From positions 1 through 24,078 of the forward strand of contig JBGCGA010000071.1 of assembly GCA_045110285.1 (NCBI GenBank): a DNA stretch of 24,078 bases, written 5' to 3'. Position 1 is the first letter of the stretch. Each line of letters opens with the position of its first letter. Source of the stretch: Putridiphycobacter sp045110285. GTDB taxonomy: Bacteria; Bacteroidota; Bacteroidia; Flavobacteriales_D; Crocinitomicaceae. Positions 7,888-16,964 of the stretch are shown here, piece after piece. Under the pieces are notes generated by a model. That model saw nothing but the letters and a program-made list of their open reading frames with translations, ran no database searches and was not told the DNA's origin. The position numbers and the translations under genes were made by a program.

Positions 7888-10449
7888 ATGAAAAGTTTAT
7901 ACATAATACTACTGCTGGTTTTTGCAAGTTTCTCTGCCACAGCTCAATTTGTTACAATTCCCGATACAGCGTTTGTCACATTTTTGCAGAGCAATTACCC
8001 TGCTTGTATGAGCGGAAATCAAATGGATACAACGTGTAGCGATATTGTAAATGCTACATATGTATATTGTTCCAATAAAGGAATAGTAGATTTAGAAGGA
8101 ATCCAATATTTTGACAATATGGAGCAGCTTACTGCTAATTCAAATGATATTGTGGCACTTCCTGTTTTCCCCCAAAGCACGCTTGAAAGAATTTCTGTTT
8201 ACGACAATGAATTGATAACTATTGGAGCTGGAATATTACCGTCAAATTTATTAAATTTAAATATTGGACAAAATAGTACTTTAACCTCAATGGCAGCTTT
8301 ACCATTATCACTTACAAGTTTTAGTGCTCAAAATTGTCCAAATCTAACTTTACCTAACCTTCATTCAGGATTAATATTTATTAGTTTAGCAGCAAATGGT
8401 TTAAGTACAGTTCCAGCACTACCAAACACGGTTCAAGAACTTCATATTGGTGCAAATTTTTTTGGAAGTATTTCAGGCTCATCATTGCCTAATAGTATTA
8501 CAACACTTGGAATAGGAAATTGCAACTTATCGGTTTTACCCACATTGCCACCTGATTTAGAAGTTTTGCTTTGTAATTACAATAATATATCATCCATCAG
8601 TACTTTACCCGCATCTGTTACTCAACTATATGCAAATGATAATGACCTATTGACTTCTGTAACAAATTTACCAGATTCAATGACTACAATTAGGTTAGAG
8701 GATTGTGCGATTACATTTATCGACAGTTTGCCAACGTATTGCGCTGATTTATTAGATTTATCGAATAATAACTTAACTTCAATATCCAATTTTCCGATTG
8801 ATGCCACAGTAATTAAGTTGAATAATAATAATATATCTACCATTCCCAATTTGCCCCAAACTCTATATAATTTTCAAATTATTTACAATAATGTGTCTTG
8901 CTGGCCAGTGTTTCCTAATATTACTAATCTGTTTATACAAGGAAACCCTCATCAATGTATACCCAACTATATCCCAGGGATGGCTTCCATGACTTACTAC
9001 GATACTATTCCAATATGTAATTTCAATAATACTGCTAGTAATCCTTTCGGGTGCGCAACAGGTGAAGGGATTGACGGAAATCTATTTGAAGACTTTGCAC
9101 TTGACTGCAATTATGGAGGATTAGAAGCACCAATTAAAAACACACAAGTTAAAGTGTATGATGCAAGTGGAGGTTTATTGGAAACTACATCAACAGGCCA
9201 GTCAGGCCGTTATTTTTTATCTACTTCCAATACCGGAACTTATGATGTTGTTGTTGACACACTAAACAAACCTTTTGAAGTCAGCTGTGCTTTTCCAGGA
9301 GCTGACTCTTCAGTAATCATTTCGGCAATAGATAGTTTAATCGAAAATGTTGACTTTGGTTTTATTTGTAAACCAGGTTTTGATATAGGGGTACAAGGCG
9401 TTATTCCTGACGGATGGGTTTTTCCAGGTCAATCTCACAATTTGAGTATAAGTGCTGGAGATTTGTCGCAATGGTATGGTTTGAATTGTGCAAGCGGAAC
9501 TGGTGGCTCAGTTTCAATAACAGTAACAGGCCCTATAACATATGCGGGCACTCCGTCAAATGCGCTCACTCCAACCGTAACTGGAACCAACTATACATAT
9601 ACAATTGCGGATTTTGGAACGGTATCGTTGTATAACGATTTTTCATTAAACTTTCAGACGGATACAACTGCACAAGCAGGAGATACAATTTGTGTATCAG
9701 TAGTTGTAACTTCAGGACCTGGTGATGTAAATCCAAGTAATGACACATACAGTTTTTGCTATCAAGTTATCAATTCATACGACCCTAACGATAAGCAAGT
9801 ATATCCAGCAATAGTAGAGCCTGGCTATGACGATTGGCTAACATACACCATCCGTTTTCAGAATACTGGAACAGCACCAGCATTTAATATTAGATTAGAA
9901 GATACACTTTCTGACTTACTTGATCTTGAAACTTTTGAAGTGATCGGATACAAACATGCCAATTCGTACAACTTAATTGACGATAGATTAGTGATCTATT
10001 TCCCAAATATTATGCTGCCAGATAGCACTACAAATGAACCAGAATCAAAAGGCTATTTTCAATATAGAATCAAGCCCATTACGGGCCTAGGAGAAGGCGC
10101 AGAGATTGAAAACACAGCGTACATTTTCTTCGATTATAACGATCCAATTATTACCAATACTGCAATTACGTCTTTTGAAATTAACGATTTAAGTTTTGGA
10201 AATCTGCAATCAAATGAATTCATGGTGTTCCCAAATCCTTCAACTGGTCAATTTTATTTAAAAATGGATGGCGACTATGAAGTTATTGCTATTGAAGCAT
10301 ATGATATCACTGGCAAGTTAGTTCCAATATCATATAGTAAAAGCAGCAATTTAACTGAAATGAGAATAGTGAAGAATATGAAAGGTATTTGTTTCATCAA
10401 CGTCATTACTGATCAGGGAACCATTTCTAAAAAACTGTTTATTGAATAA
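7888..10449 (+). CDS. Secreted leucine-rich-repeat protein with T9SS C-terminal sorting domain
   Basis: ATG 7888 is chosen because a clean signal peptide follows ('SLYIILLLVFASFSATAQ'); the frame is open 26 codons upstream to a TTG, but that stretch would bury the signal. The 853-residue protein has: short proline-rich leucine repeats at about 85-365 ('LPxLPxxLxxLxxxxNxL', repeatedly 'NNNxIS'); a carboxypeptidase-like beta-sandwich at about 395-495 ('IDGNLFEDF', 'GQSGRYFLS'); a second beta-rich segment; a DUF7619-type conserved domain at about 629-760 ('SYDPNDKQVYP', 'FFDYNDPIITNTA'); and a T9SS type A sorting domain at about 778-853 ('VFPNPSTGQFYLKM', 'DITGKLV', 'KKLFIE'). It should be exported by the type IX system and anchored or released at the cell surface, probably as an adhesin-like or binding protein. 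The ligand is unknown. Confidence 0.92.
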   Translation: MKSLYIILLLVFASFSATAQFVTIPDTAFVTFLQSNYPACMSGNQMDTTCSDIVNATYVYCSNKGIVDLEGIQYFDNMEQLTANSNDIVALPVFPQSTLERISVYDNELITIGAGILPSNLLNLNIGQNSTLTSMAALPLSLTSFSAQNCPNLTLPNLHSGLIFISLAANGLSTVPALPNTVQELHIGANFFGSISGSSLPNSITTLGIGNCNLSVLPTLPPDLEVLLCNYNNISSISTLPASVTQLYANDNDLLTSVTNLPDSMTTIRLEDCAITFIDSLPTYCADLLDLSNNNLTSISNFPIDATVIKLNNNNISTIPNLPQTLYNFQIIYNNVSCWPVFPNITNLFIQGNPHQCIPNYIPGMASMTYYDTIPICNFNNTASNPFGCATGEGIDGNLFEDFALDCNYGGLEAPIKNTQVKVYDASGGLLETTSTGQSGRYFLSTSNTGTYDVVVDTLNKPFEVSCAFPGADSSVIISAIDSLIENVDFGFICKPGFDIGVQGVIPDGWVFPGQSHNLSISAGDLSQWYGLNCASGTGGSVSITVTGPITYAGTPSNALTPTVTGTNYTYTIADFGTVSLYNDFSLNFQTDTTAQAGDTICVSVVVTSGPGDVNPSNDTYSFCYQVINSYDPNDKQVYPAIVEPGYDDWLTYTIRFQNTGTAPAFNIRLEDTLSDLLDLETFEVIGYKHANSYNLIDDRLVIYFPNIMLPDSTTNEPESKGYFQYRIKPITGLGEGAEIENTAYIFFDYNDPIITNTAITSFEINDLSFGNLQSNEFMVFPNPSTGQFYLKMDGDYEVIAIEAYDITGKLVPISYSKSSNLTEMRIVKNMKGICFINVITDQGTISKKLFIE

Positions 10450-10477
10450 TTTTCTTAGAGTTTGTTTATTTGTAGTT

Positions 10478-10497
10478 TAGCAGTTACTAAGTTGCTA
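10478..10497 (+). terminator. Weak hairpin after the T9SS leucine-rich protein gene
   Basis: TAGCAGTT (10478-10485) pairs with AGTTGCTA (10490-10497) over eight positions, two of them G-T wobbles, around a four-base loop. A run of six T residues begins seven bases later. It lies 28 bases past the stop codon. The stem is weak and the T-run displaced, so this is only a possible terminator. Confidence 0.3.
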
Positions 10498-10529
10498 TTC
10501 AGCTTTTTTAAAGGCTCCTTATTTTTGTG

Positions 10530-10537
10530 TATCTTTG
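10530..10537 (+). promoter_or_regulatory. Candidate Bacteroidota -7 promoter element before the WD40-caspase gene
   Basis: TATCTTTG matches the Bacteroidota sigma-A -7 consensus TAnnTTTG exactly. It lies 14 bases before ATG 10552, implying a very short leader. No clear TTG -33 element is found at the usual distance upstream, so the call rests on the -7 box and its position alone. Confidence 0.35.
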
Positions 10538-10551
10538 AATGACCAAGATTC

Positions 10552-13515
10552 ATGAAAAAAGGATATTTTATTTTCTTACTGCTTTTATGTTTCATACCAC
10601 TGAAACTGTGGGCGCAAGATGTAAGGCTGGCAGTGCAAACAGGGCATTCTGCACCAATAACAGATTTATGTTTTAATTCAGATGCAAGTTTATTTGCAAG
10701 CGCCTCTGAAGATAATAATGTGGCCATATGGCACGTAAAGTCAGGAAAGCAATATGCCAATTTAAGTGGGCATTCTGCCTCGGTAACTAATATTGCTTTT
10801 CACGATTCCAAGAATAGATTATACTCAGTTAGTAAAGACAGTAGTTTAATTGTGTGGGATGTTGTTTTAGCAAAACAAATCAAAACCGTAAAATTCGACT
10901 TCCCAATAACTTCCATGTCTATTGATATTACTGGAAATCGAATAGCAATTGCAGGTAACTATTTGATAATTTATGATATTAATACTGAAAAGCAAACTAA
11001 ATTCAACCTTATCAGTTCTAAATTATTTACGGCCTCTCGTTTTTCAAAATCAGGTAAATGGTTAGCTGTAGGTGGTGTAAATGATCGTTTTACGCGTATT
11101 GTTAATGTAAATAACAAAGAAGTAATTGGAAAAGTATATGGCAATACTAACGATATGGTTTTTGATGACGAAGAAAGAGTGATATACTGTGCGAATGAAA
11201 ATGGAGGAATTTCTAGTTTCAATTTTTACACCAATGAAGTGGATGGTTTCACTAATAAAACGGAAGGCAATAGCTTCAACAGCATTAGACTAAACGATCG
11301 GTATTTGATTGGAACCACTGATAAAGGTGAGGTGCTTTTATATAGCGCTATTAGTTCTTCGTTAAAACATATATTAAAAGCACATCTGCAAAAAGTAAAT
11401 TGCGTAGATATTGACAAAACGGGGCAGTTTATGATAACTGGCGGGAATGGTAAAAGAATTATTTTGTGGGATTTAAAAACCTTAGAAATGTTAAGGACTT
11501 TTAAATCCAGTATATTTAGAATTAGTCAAATAGCATTTTCTGAAGACAGTAAAGAAATACTGATTGGGTTTGCAAATGGTGCGGTTCGGAAAAATGACTT
11601 GTTTTCTAATCATTCCGTTAGTAATCGTGTAAAATTGAGCCAGAGTCAAATCCAAAATGGTTGGGAATTCTTTTTAACAGGTCTTGAAAAAAATCAAAAT
11701 AATGAGGCTATTTTTAATCTGGTTCTACGCCGAAAAGCGATTGCTTCTGATGGCGGATTTGATGCTGTAAACCATGCTAAATTGCTATGGAATTTGTACG
11801 AAAATGAAATTATTGTGCAAGAATCGTCCAAAAAATCAGAAATGATTAAAAAGTATGAAAAAGCACTGCGGAACGGTAACGTTTATCCAAAATCTTATTT
11901 TGTTGATGAGTCATTATCCAAAACAACATCCAATTCATTTTCAGCTGTAGCCAAAGGAGACAAATTACTGGTGCAAAATTTAGAAGCAAAAGCAATTAGT
12001 TTTTCTGTAAATACTGGGCATACCGATAAAATATCTTCGGTAGCTATAAACGAAAAATATGGCTTTGTGGCCACTGCTAGTTGGGACGGAATGATCAAAT
12101 TTTGGAGTTTAACTGACGGTAAATTATTAACGACTTATGGTGCCTTTGGCGGTTCGGATTTCGTTTATATAAGTCCAGATAACTACTATTTTTCTTCAAA
12201 AGGAGCGCTTGACAATATTGGATTTATTTATGATGGTCAAATTTTTTCATTCGATCAATTCGATTTGGTTTACAATCGTCCAGATTTAGTTTTTGAGCAT
12301 CTTCCTTATATTTCCCCTAGTATTATTAAAAATTACAAAAGAGCTTATACCAAAAGGCTCAGTAAACTGGGAGTTGATGAATCGGAACTTGGAATTTCGA
12401 TAGACATTCCAGAACTAGAAGTTATTAATAAAACAGGGGCAATTTCTTCAACGGGGGAATTGTTAATCGATATGATTGCCAAAGACAAAAAGCAAGATTT
12501 AGCAGCATTGCATGTTCTGATTAACGGTGTGCCAGTTTATGGTAAAGGCGGAAAAATATTGACAGGAAAAGAAGCGGTTTTAACTGATGTCATTAAGTTA
12601 ATTCCAGGTAAAAACAACGTGCAGGTTTATGTGACAAATCAAGAAAATATTTCATCTTTTAAAGAGAATTTTCAAATCGTGTCCAAGCAAAAGCAAGCCA
12701 AGTCTAACTTATATGTTTTAGCATTAGGTTGTTCCAAATATCAAGAGAATGAATTTAATCTCAATTTTGCCGAAAAAGATGCATCTGATATTATAAAGTA
12801 CTTCAAAAAATCAAAAGAGTTTGATGATGTATTTGTAAAGAAGTTGGTTAATGAACAGGTAGTTTGGGCTAGTGCCAACGACATGAAAAACTTCCTGAAA
12901 CCTGCTACTGAAAATGATGTGGTCATATTATTTATAGCCGGACATGGTGTTTTGGATGCTGATTTAGATTATTTTATTGCAGCTCATGATATGAATTTTA
13001 ATCATCCAGAAAAAAAAGGCATTCCAATTCAGTTTTTCGACAATTTAATTGATGGTGTTAAAAGTCGGAAAAAGTTAATGTTTATTGATGCATGTCACTC
13101 TGGAGAAATTGACAAAACAGAGTTTGAAGTAGATTCAACAACGGTTTCTGAACAGGCAGAACACGTTACTTTTAGAGCTGTTGGAAATGCTGTAAAACAA
13201 GTTGATGAGGTGAGTACATTTGAATTATCTAAAATGGCATTTGCGGATATGCGAGAAAGCAACGGTTCAACTGTAATTTCAAGTGCTGGAGGTGGAGAAT
13301 ACGCCATGGAAGGAGCCGAATGGAGCAATGGTGTGTTTACCTATTCGTTATTAAAGGGATTAAAAACAGGAGAAGCAGATTTGAATAGAGACAAAATAGT
13401 GATGGTTTCGGAGTTACATTCTTATCTGATTCGATCCGTAAATGAAATTACAAAGGGGAGACAAACTCCAACTTCGAGAGTAGAAAATTTAGACAACGAT
13501 TTTAGAATTAAATAA
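10552..13515 (+). CDS. Exported WD40-repeat caspase-family (C14) protease
   Basis: This is a 987-residue fusion. A Sec signal peptide (residues 1-21, ending 'LKLWAQ') predicts export. From about residue 24 to 360 there are around eight WD40 blades ('LSGHSASVTNIAFH...LIVWDV', 'GGNGKRIILWDLKTLEML'). A helical insert follows, then a further blade at about 485-530 ('TASWDGMIKFWSL') and the typical linker 'FDQFDLVYNRPDLVFEHL'. The C terminus is a caspase p20-like domain starting at 'NLYVLALGCSKYQ', with catalytic histidine H798 in 'IAGHGVLD' and catalytic cysteine C848 in 'FIDACHSGE', so the dyad is intact. Family members are cysteine proteases; the 'DACHSG' setting is that of metacaspase/orthocaspase types, which usually cut after basic residues. 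It lacks a T9SS sorting domain, so periplasmic location is inferred. It is followed after one base by a barrel-like protein gene. Confidence 0.93.
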   Translation: MKKGYFIFLLLLCFIPLKLWAQDVRLAVQTGHSAPITDLCFNSDASLFASASEDNNVAIWHVKSGKQYANLSGHSASVTNIAFHDSKNRLYSVSKDSSLIVWDVVLAKQIKTVKFDFPITSMSIDITGNRIAIAGNYLIIYDINTEKQTKFNLISSKLFTASRFSKSGKWLAVGGVNDRFTRIVNVNNKEVIGKVYGNTNDMVFDDEERVIYCANENGGISSFNFYTNEVDGFTNKTEGNSFNSIRLNDRYLIGTTDKGEVLLYSAISSSLKHILKAHLQKVNCVDIDKTGQFMITGGNGKRIILWDLKTLEMLRTFKSSIFRISQIAFSEDSKEILIGFANGAVRKNDLFSNHSVSNRVKLSQSQIQNGWEFFLTGLEKNQNNEAIFNLVLRRKAIASDGGFDAVNHAKLLWNLYENEIIVQESSKKSEMIKKYEKALRNGNVYPKSYFVDESLSKTTSNSFSAVAKGDKLLVQNLEAKAISFSVNTGHTDKISSVAINEKYGFVATASWDGMIKFWSLTDGKLLTTYGAFGGSDFVYISPDNYYFSSKGALDNIGFIYDGQIFSFDQFDLVYNRPDLVFEHLPYISPSIIKNYKRAYTKRLSKLGVDESELGISIDIPELEVINKTGAISSTGELLIDMIAKDKKQDLAALHVLINGVPVYGKGGKILTGKEAVLTDVIKLIPGKNNVQVYVTNQENISSFKENFQIVSKQKQAKSNLYVLALGCSKYQENEFNLNFAEKDASDIIKYFKKSKEFDDVFVKKLVNEQVVWASANDMKNFLKPATENDVVILFIAGHGVLDADLDYFIAAHDMNFNHPEKKGIPIQFFDNLIDGVKSRKKLMFIDACHSGEIDKTEFEVDSTTVSEQAEHVTFRAVGNAVKQVDEVSTFELSKMAFADMRESNGSTVISSAGGGEYAMEGAEWSNGVFTYSLLKGLKTGEADLNRDKIVMVSELHSYLIRSVNEITKGRQTPTSRVENLDNDFRIK

Positions 13516-13516
13516 T

Positions 13517-15406
13517 ATGAAAGAGATTATTTTAATTGCTCTAGTTTTGATTTCTTACAATGGAAACACCCAGACTTTTGATTTTGGTGTAGAATTGAGA
13601 ACCAATTCTAATTTACTGTCAAATAGAATTATTCAACAGGAAACAACTACGGCCATTCCTAGCCATCAAAATAGTGATTTAAGTAGCTTTGCTTTACCAT
13701 CATACAATTTTGCATTTGTTGACGATAATAACCAAAATGTATACGTTCGTTTTAATCAAGTTGAAATGAACAATAATGTTGAAGTTCCTTTATTCGCTAG
13801 GTATGTTACAAAAAATGATCTGTATTTTGATTTTAAAATAAGTACTGGAAAGTATCAAATAAACTATCAAGGTGGAATATATAGGGACGAGCAGTTCTAT
13901 AAGAATGAGTACGGAACATTTGATGATTTCAAATCTAATTATGGTGATTCCAGCTCTACAAGTGAATATATTAGTTGGTTTGATAGTCAAGTAAAATCTG
14001 ATTTTAGCAGCCAAGCAATTGCTCGTTTTGTTGAGGAAATTAAGTTTCGTTCTATTCACTTATGGATTGGCAAACAATTTTTAGAACACAAACGAGTGCA
14101 ACCTTTTGTAACAGGAGGACTCCACTTTAGAACTGCTGTATCTAGTTTTAAAAGGAAGCATTTTGAACTAGATGATAATTTTCTAGGTCAATCATTTACT
14201 AAAAGAGATTTGAGTGATATAACTAATGAAATTCCAAATTTTTCTAACACTATGCTGGGTGTAGGTCTTAGAGCAGGTTTTCATATTTACCGCTACCATT
14301 TTGCTTTAACTTCCGAATACTCTTTCAATTTAGGGTCGGGTACTGAAAATGGAACAGTTATTTACGGATATTTACCCGTAGGAGGAGGATTCAGAACTTT
14401 GAGTATGGATATTGGAATTGACTTGTTTTCGCATAATATGAGAACAAAAAACATGAGAGATATAGTATATAACGAAGAGTTTAGTAGTCTATCGTCAACG
14501 CTTGACAAAAACCGAGCTTGGACTTTAAATGTTAATGTAAAAGCTCCTGTTCATAGCAGAATGACAAGTTATTCAGAGTTTTCTTTAATTACAATTAACG
14601 AAGAGTTCAATCCTAGTAATGGATATACTAATTTAGATTGGCAGTCTCTAAGTTTCAAAGCAATTGACCGAGTTAATTGGATTCCCAAAATTGAAGTTGG
14701 ATTTAGATATAATATAGTTGAGAGAATTGATCTAGAGTTTGCTGCAGGGTTCAGTAAAGTTGATATTGATACAAAGGTACAAGAAGTTAACGCTCAACTT
14801 ATTTTTGATGGAGCTACAGGAGAGTATAGTTATGATGCTTCAGTCAGCACCGCTAATTATGCAGTATATCGTTCTTCTTTTGCTCCCCTTTTTGCTGGGG
14901 CAAATTTGTATTTAAAACTGCTGAGTAAAGATGCATATGATATTAGAGTTTTTGGTGGGGCAAGTATAAATGCATTTGCCATGCTTACTTCGCCAAACGT
15001 AAGTACCGAATTAGGTATTAATGGTTCAGGAAAAGATATATATCAAACAGCCGAAGATGCAATTTTTCAACGAGGAGTAGAGCTTGATTTGATTGAAAAC
15101 ATTGATAATTCTTATTATTCGAATTACGCTAAAGATGTAAACTTTAGTAATTCAGCTCAAACTTTACTCAATAATCATCAAAATAAAGAAGATTTAAGAA
15201 GTGCCAGCTTGGATCGTTCTATTATTTACCCATCAATTAATTTAGGAGCAGAGGTTGAATTTAACCGTTTTTTATGTGGTTTGGCTGGTGAGTTTACAAT
15301 TGGAAAAGTGGATGACTTTGTTGTGGGAAGCTACTCAAATATTAGCCTCAATTTTGGTTATATCTTAATGTCAAAAAACCGCTTAAATAAAAAACTGCGA
15401 GACTAG
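13517..15406 (+). CDS. Putative outer-membrane beta-barrel protein, partner of the WD40-caspase
   Basis: The 629-residue protein has a short N-terminal signal ('IILIALVLISYNGNTQ'). The rest is rich in alternating hydrophobic/aromatic strands, such as 'LYFDFKISTGKYQINYQGG', 'IHLWIGKQF' and 'YHFALTSEYSFNLGSG', and ends in a terminal strand region 'NISLNFGYILMSKN'. This pattern fits an outer-membrane barrel, possibly with a long insert at about 300-420. I do not recognise a named family. The start codon lies one base after the caspase stop, so the two are one operon and likely function together, for example as anchor, exporter or substrate. That relation is inference. The gene converges with the duplicated cassette (24-base gap, no visible terminator). 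Confidence 0.75.
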   Translation: MKEIILIALVLISYNGNTQTFDFGVELRTNSNLLSNRIIQQETTTAIPSHQNSDLSSFALPSYNFAFVDDNNQNVYVRFNQVEMNNNVEVPLFARYVTKNDLYFDFKISTGKYQINYQGGIYRDEQFYKNEYGTFDDFKSNYGDSSSTSEYISWFDSQVKSDFSSQAIARFVEEIKFRSIHLWIGKQFLEHKRVQPFVTGGLHFRTAVSSFKRKHFELDDNFLGQSFTKRDLSDITNEIPNFSNTMLGVGLRAGFHIYRYHFALTSEYSFNLGSGTENGTVIYGYLPVGGGFRTLSMDIGIDLFSHNMRTKNMRDIVYNEEFSSLSSTLDKNRAWTLNVNVKAPVHSRMTSYSEFSLITINEEFNPSNGYTNLDWQSLSFKAIDRVNWIPKIEVGFRYNIVERIDLEFAAGFSKVDIDTKVQEVNAQLIFDGATGEYSYDASVSTANYAVYRSSFAPLFAGANLYLKLLSKDAYDIRVFGGASINAFAMLTSPNVSTELGINGSGKDIYQTAEDAIFQRGVELDLIENIDNSYYSNYAKDVNFSNSAQTLLNNHQNKEDLRSASLDRSIIYPSINLGAEVEFNRFLCGLAGEFTIGKVDDFVVGSYSNISLNFGYILMSKNRLNKKLRD

Positions 15407-15430
15407 TACACTGTCTAAAACCATCATAAA

Positions 15431-16162
15431 TTACAGTTTATACCCTATTTTAAGGCCCAAAACAGGCATCATTGTTGTGTTTCTGTAGTTATCTTCGAGG
15501 TATAATCTAGTACCCCAATTTCTAATTCGAACCCCATTTTCTGGCGTTTCTGATTGAGATTGGACCGCTGTTGTTTCTAACCTAACACCAATATTGCAGT
15601 CAAATACAAAGTGAGTTCCTACATCTCTTTGGAAACCTAATCTTGCAACCCAACTCATCCTAAATTGATGGAACAACATATCTGCTATTTGCTGAAAGGC
15701 GAATTCCTGTGGGCCCCATCCATTATTATTTGCAATGGGATCTATTCCAAATAATACGTCTCTGTCTCTAATGATCAGATGTCTGAAATTAGCGCCAAAT
15801 GAAACATACCTCGTTGGTTTTTTAAACGCATAAAATCTAGCCCCAGCACCTAGCTGATAGCCTCTTAAATAATCAAACCCATTATTATTAAATGCACTAA
15901 AACCGTTGAATCCTGAACTATTTTGACTACCAACTAAGGGTTGAAAAAAAGATGGAATAATGCTAGTCTCAAACAAAAAAGAACTTTTTTCTTTAAATTT
16001 TGATTCAACCTCAATTCCAAAAGCAGGAATTTGGCTAAAAACATCTGAGATATTAAATTTTACAATCTTTTCAGAAGACCTAAAATAGTACTTTTCAGTT
16101 TTAGTTTGTGCTGAAATTGAAGCAGTAATTCCTAAAATAAAAAGTACTATGATAAATTTCAT
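15431..16162 (-). CDS. Outer-membrane beta-barrel protein, cassette copy A
   Basis: The 243-residue protein has a signal peptide (1-18, 'FIIVLFILGITASISAQ') and a small-barrel pattern: 'FGIEVESKF', 'IIPSFFQP', 'FYAFKKPTRYVSFGANF', 'RHLIIRDRD', and a closing 'VLGLKIGYKL'. It is paralogous along its whole length to the 17676-18407 product. Roughly half of the residues agree by eye, with the blocks 'IIPSFFQP', 'RFYAFKKPTRY', 'FRHLIIRDRDV' and 'GLKIGY' nearly unchanged. It is the last gene of its three-gene unit, 11 bases after the LVIVD C-half gene. No named family recognised; DUF3575-like small barrels are the nearest comparison. Function unknown. Confidence 0.78.
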   Translation of the reverse strand: MKFIIVLFILGITASISAQTKTEKYYFRSSEKIVKFNISDVFSQIPAFGIEVESKFKEKSSFLFETSIIPSFFQPLVGSQNSSGFNGFSAFNNNGFDYLRGYQLGAGARFYAFKKPTRYVSFGANFRHLIIRDRDVLFGIDPIANNNGWGPQEFAFQQIADMLFHQFRMSWVARLGFQRDVGTHFVFDCNIGVRLETTAVQSQSETPENGVRIRNWGTRLYLEDNYRNTTMMPVLGLKIGYKL

Positions 16163-16173
16163 TCTGCCAACCC

Positions 16174-16959
16174 TTAAATTACAATTTCGGAGTTTAAAGT
16201 TAAATTGAGTGGGTCTTCGCTGTTGTACTGAAATACTGCATCAAGTCCTAAAACAATTAAGGTACCCTGCTTTGTTGAGATAACATCTTTTGCTAATATG
16301 CCACTGTAGTGTTTTATCAATTCAATATTATTACTATTTGAAATATCAAAAACCTTTAATCCATCAGTTCCATCACACACATATAAAATTTCAGGTGCGA
16401 GCATATCAATTCCAAGCCCCCAAGGGTTGGTCAGCGGAAAAGAATGCGATAATGTTGGATTATTAATATTTTGAATGCTGATAATATCTAACTGATTTGT
16501 CCAACCACCACAGTCGGTGCCGCCTCTTAGGGTCGAGAAAGCATAGTCAGTATTTGCAACCACGGGATCACAGGATGTAACATGTCTAAATTCTGAAACT
16601 TCAACAATGTTCACTGGGTCTGAAGCATCAATAATTCTTACACCAGTAGTTGTACCAATGAACAGGTTTCCGCTATTGGCATGAATGGTCTCAATCCCAA
16701 AACCTAGATCAACCGAATTGACTAGCTCTGGTTGGTTGGAGTTTGAAAGATCAAAAACATGAATGGATTTACTATCAATTGAATACAAATAGCTATCAAT
16801 TATTGTAAATTGAGCTAAAGACCCACCCTGTCCAATTGAATTAGATGTCAGATTTTTAGTTTCATTTTGATCAGTTGCAGGGGTAATTTCTTCTTTTTCA
16901 CAACTTAGGAAGGCCAGCATTGCAAAACCGCCAACGATATATTTTTTTAAATTTTTCAT
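16174..16959 (-). CDS. LVIVD-repeat lipoprotein, C-terminal-half type, cassette copy A
   Basis: The 261-residue protein has a lipoprotein signal ending 'MLAFLSC' (lipidated C20), followed at once by 'EKEE', a basic-acidic tail like the surface-export signals described for Bacteroidota lipoproteins. The body is a series of LVIVD-type propeller blades: 'SIHVFDLSNSNQPELV', 'GVRIIDASDPVNIVEV', 'NQLDIISIQNINNPTL' and 'GLKVFDISNSNNIELI'. It corresponds to only the second half of the LVIVD lipoproteins of about 400 residues common in Flavobacteriia ('GGSLAQFTIIDSYLYSID' onward). The first half is encoded by the upstream gene five bases away. It is about three-quarters identical to the 18419-19201 product. 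It should sit in the outer membrane facing outward or into the periplasm; its binding partner is unknown. Confidence 0.88.
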   Translation of the reverse strand: MKNLKKYIVGGFAMLAFLSCEKEEITPATDQNETKNLTSNSIGQGGSLAQFTIIDSYLYSIDSKSIHVFDLSNSNQPELVNSVDLGFGIETIHANSGNLFIGTTTGVRIIDASDPVNIVEVSEFRHVTSCDPVVANTDYAFSTLRGGTDCGGWTNQLDIISIQNINNPTLSHSFPLTNPWGLGIDMLAPEILYVCDGTDGLKVFDISNSNNIELIKHYSGILAKDVISTKQGTLIVLGLDAVFQYNSEDPLNLTLNSEIVI

Positions 16960-16964
16960 GTTTT

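Noticed and set aside
9414..9748. Overlapping open frames on both strands inside the leucine-rich protein gene
   Set aside because: Low-complexity translations with no motif; they overlap a well-supported gene.
10971..11222. Short reverse open frame inside the WD40 region
   Set aside because: No motif and fully covered by clear WD40 blades on the plus strand.
13095..13328. Reverse-strand open frame within the caspase gene
   Set aside because: It lies wholly opposite the catalytic domain, has no recognisable domain or signal and is a shadow of the coding strand.
16165..16180. Possible frameshift joining the LVIVD lipoprotein to the barrel gene
   Set aside because: Both genes have proper starts, stops and signal peptides, and the same arrangement is repeated in the other cassette copy.
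16960..16964. Possible sequencing frameshift or nonsense mutation as the cause of the split LVIVD protein
   Set aside because: The downstream half begins with a complete lipoprotein signal peptide, and the identical split in copy B shows it is an inherited state.
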